DNA from: Candidatus Cloacimonas sp. 4484_275
GTDB lineage: Bacteria; Cloacimonadota; Cloacimonadia; Cloacimonadales; TCS61
Length of the DNA: 7,634 nt
NCBI GenBank assembly: GCA_002085205.1
Contig: NATF01000019.1
Span: forward strand, 1-7,634
Direction: 5' to 3'
In this document: one piece after another, positions 5,816-7,634 of the stretch
How positions within the stretch are numbered: the first letter of the stretch is position 1
Layout: the number at the start of each line of letters is the position of its first letter
The notes under the pieces: model-generated
Database searches by the model: none
The model's input: the letters and a program-made list of their open reading frames with translations, nothing else
Told to the model about the DNA's origin: nothing
Position numbers and translations under genes: made by a program

Positions 5816-7063
5816 ATGAAATATATTATTTTTATCTTGGTTTTACTAATTTGCTTTTCGGTATCGGCAGAGATATTGATTCCGATGGATGCCACTTCTC
5901 AAACCAATCATCTAAAAGCATACGGCATTGCTTTTGAAGCTTTGAAAAAACAAATCGTCGTAAAATGGCTCTTAAATTATAGAGGCGGTTCATGGTTATT
6001 GCCGGAATCCGCCGAAATAGTAAATCTTTGTAATATCAGAGGTGTTAGCTTTGAAATTATTTCTCCGGCGGAAGTGGTTTCCATAATGGCGGAAATTCAA
6101 AATTCCAATATGGATGTTATAATTTTGGAAAAAGAACCGAAGATTGCGGTTTATGTTCCTCCCAACAAACAACCGTGGGATGACGCCGTAACTTTGGCTC
6201 TCACTTACGCTCAAATTGATTATGATACGGTCTGGGACGAAGAAGTTCTTGCAGACAAATTAAACGATTACGACTGGTTGCATCTTCATCATGAAGATTT
6301 TACCGGTCAATACGGAAAATTTTACGGAATGTATCGAAATTCCGCGTGGTATAGAGAAGAAGTGCGAATAAATGAAGAAATGGCAAAAAGACTCGGCTTT
6401 AAAAAAGTATGGCAATTAAAACATGCCGTGGCGGAAAAAATTAGAAACTATGTTAAGAACGGCGGATTTCTTTTTGCCATGTGCGCCGCAACCGATACAT
6501 ACGATATTGCTCTCGCTGCCAAAAATGTGGATATTTGCGAATCGGTTTACGACGGAGACGGAGTTGACCCGAATTATCAGCAAAAATTAGATTTTTCCCG
6601 TACTTTTGCCTTTGAAAATTTTACTCTTATCACCAGCCCTTTCGTTTACGAGTTCTCTTCCATCGATGCCAGCGATTACGCCAGATTACGCGGTGCGGAA
6701 CAAGACTATTTTCAGCTTTTTGATTTCTCGGCAAAATACGATCCCGTTCCCACAATGCTTACCCAATGTCACACAAATGTCATTAACGGTTTTTTGGGAC
6801 AAACAACTTCTTTTCATAAAAAATATGTGAAAAAAAGCGTAATTATTTTGGCGGAAACTCCCGGAACCGATGAGGTAAAATATCTGCACGGTAATTTCGG
6901 CAAAGGAACTTTTACTTTTTACGGAGGACACGATCCGGAAGATTATCAGCATAAAATCGGTGATCCGCCGACGGTTTTGGAACTTCATAAACATTCCCCC
7001 GGATATCGATTGATCTTGAATAATATTCTTTTAATGAAAACAACGAGAAAAAAGAAGAAATAA
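5816..7063 (+). CDS. Secreted GATase1-like protein of the 'asparagine synthetase B' (misnamed) family
   Basis: A 415-residue protein with a clear signal peptide (residues 1-18, FILVLLICFSVSA), so it acts outside the cytoplasm. The mature start, EILIPMDATSQTNHLKAYGIAF, and the block WLLNYRGGSWLLP at 51-63 match a family I recall from Bacteroidota and Cloacimonadota annotations under the name asparagine synthetase B. None of the real AsnB features is present: there is no N-terminal Cys2 and no ATP-binding SGGxDS. Instead the middle resembles a class I glutamine-amidotransferase-like (ThuA-like) fold: DYDWLHLHHEDF at 151-162, GGFLFAMCAATD at 216-227 with C222 where a nucleophile elbow would be, and GGHDPED at 370-376. 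Enzymatic activity is unproven. The start has GAGG at 5805-5808, seven bases away. Its 3' end (RKKKK-stop) overlaps the open S1 frame, so the two are probably one operon. Confidence 0.85.
   Translation: MKYIIFILVLLICFSVSAEILIPMDATSQTNHLKAYGIAFEALKKQIVVKWLLNYRGGSWLLPESAEIVNLCNIRGVSFEIISPAEVVSIMAEIQNSNMDVIILEKEPKIAVYVPPNKQPWDDAVTLALTYAQIDYDTVWDEEVLADKLNDYDWLHLHHEDFTGQYGKFYGMYRNSAWYREEVRINEEMAKRLGFKKVWQLKHAVAEKIRNYVKNGGFLFAMCAATDTYDIALAAKNVDICESVYDGDGVDPNYQQKLDFSRTFAFENFTLITSPFVYEFSSIDASDYARLRGAEQDYFQLFDFSAKYDPVPTMLTQCHTNVINGFLGQTTSFHKKYVKKSVIILAETPGTDEVKYLHGNFGKGTFTFYGGHDPEDYQHKIGDPPTVLELHKHSPGYRLILNNILLMKTTRKKKK
7048..7054 (+). other. A AAA AAG heptamer, possible -1 slippery site
   Basis: The heptamer AAAAAAG lies in the X XXY YYZ phase of the 415-residue gene, three codons before its stop at 7061. 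A -1 slip would continue straight into the open S1 frame. No strong downstream hairpin is visible, and a product joining a secreted protein to an S1 protein seems unlikely, so the match may be chance in a lysine-rich tail or a homopolymer error. Confidence 0.2.
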
Positions 7064-7089
7064 AAGAAACAGAAAATAAAGAACCCGTT

Positions 7090-7634
7090 GTGCAAGAAAC
7101 CAATGAACAAGCGGAACAAAATGTAACCGCAGAAGAAACAAAACCATCGGAAACAGAAACGGCTACCGAAGAAAAAACCGAGGAAAGTTCTAAAGAATTC
7201 GCCGAATTATTCGAAGAATCGCTCGGTAATATCCAAAATCTGGAAGTCGGTGATAAAGTTGAAGGTGAAGTTATTAACATCACGGATTCCTACATTTTTG
7301 TTTCTTTGGGCGGGAAACGCGATGCTTATGCCGAAAAAGCCGATTATTTGGACAAATCGGGAAATCTTCCCTACGCCGTTGGCGACAAAATCGAAGGTTA
7401 CATTGTTAAATACACGGATACCGAGACTTTGATTTCCAGAAGCTTGGTTTCCGTAAACAAAGAATTGCTTCACGAAGCTTATAACGAGAGAATTCCGGTA
7501 AACGGAAAAGTCGTTTCTCAGATAAAAGGCGGCTATTTACTTGATATTTCGGGAGTACGAGCTTTTTGTCCTCTTTCGCAGATTGACATAAAACTCGCTT
7601 CCGACACGAAACAGTATATCGGACAAAATTATGA
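7090..7634 (+). CDS. S1 RNA-binding domain protein (ribosomal S1-like), 5' part
   Basis: This cytoplasmic RNA-binding protein runs off the right edge. The frame is open from 7024. Its first ~50 residues are very acidic and of low complexity (TEEKTEESSKEFAELFEESL near the end). Then comes a first S1 domain from about 7240 (LEVGDKVEGEVINITDSYIF) and a second from about 7495 (PVNGKVVSQIKGGYLLDISG, then VRAFCPLSQID), ending at YIGQNY, where S1 domains normally read 'yiGq.fefki'. The arrangement resembles rpsA and the shorter S1-domain proteins of FCB bacteria and spirochaetes; the gene symbol is left open because the domain count is unknown. The start is uncertain: no ATG is in frame after the upstream stop at 7021. 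GTG at 7090 is the first usual start codon and has only a weak A/G-rich lead. The acidic frame upstream of it looks coding. Confidence 0.8.
   Translation, partial: MQETNEQAEQNVTAEETKPSETETATEEKTEESSKEFAELFEESLGNIQNLEVGDKVEGEVINITDSYIFVSLGGKRDAYAEKADYLDKSGNLPYAVGDKIEGYIVKYTDTETLISRSLVSVNKELLHEAYNERIPVNGKVVSQIKGGYLLDISGVRAFCPLSQIDIKLASDTKQYIGQNY

Noticed and set aside
6912..7473. Minus-strand open frames opposite the end of the 415-residue gene and the S1 gene
   Set aside because: They are antisense to clear S1 domains, and their Ser/Val/Phe-rich composition is what acidic low-complexity coding gives when read backwards.

Overview
This is an AT-rich bacterial window that looks like accessory genome next to a housekeeping end. 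The best guess for the source is an uncultured FCB-type lineage, with Cloacimonadota most likely. The reasons are the A/T-rich coding style, a large secreted beta-helix protein ending in a FlgD/T9SS-like tail (SIYNVKGQKI...), and a secreted protein of the family often mislabelled 'asparagine synthetase B'. No 16S or other firm taxonomic marker is present, so this placement is an inference.

Layout. Bases 1-5611 are read on the minus strand, in transcription order: a secreted beta-helix protein (5611-3359) closed by a strong intrinsic terminator (3306-3340); a CARF-domain regulator with a coiled coil and a C-terminal Fis-type helix-turn-helix but no AAA+ module (3268-2531); a REP-associated tyrosine transposase, RAYT (2341-1805); a 414-residue protein with a PD-(D/E)XK-like motif (1478-234); and the 5' part of a small unknown gene running off the left edge (156-1). 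Bases 5816-7634 are read on the plus strand: the 415-residue secreted GATase1-like protein, then a protein with an acidic N-terminus and S1 RNA-binding domains that runs off the right edge. The two directions diverge from a 204-bp intergenic region.

The most striking non-coding structure is around the RAYT. Two copies of a ~150-bp hairpin array (1642-1790 and 2361-2510) flank it as direct repeats. Each array is built from very short-looped hairpins of two kinds: a nearly invariant AAGCGAC-GAA-GTCGCTT hairpin (four copies in total), and a family with the core AAC-N3-GTT whose outer stems differ but stay paired, including a G-C to A-T double change between the two arrays. An ACTCCAAA motif recurs at array ends, forms the last codons of both RAYT and the CARF gene, and recurs in the stem of the beta-helix gene's terminator.

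How the genes may work together. Removing the RAYT unit would leave the CARF-HTH regulator directly upstream of the nuclease-like gene and the small partial gene on the same strand. A ligand-sensing CARF regulator next to a putative nuclease is the kind of pairing expected of a stress or defence locus. There is no CRISPR array, cas gene or nucleotide cyclase in the window, so this remains a hypothesis. The plus-strand pair (secreted protein plus S1 protein) is probably one transcript, and the S1 frame has no obvious ATG.
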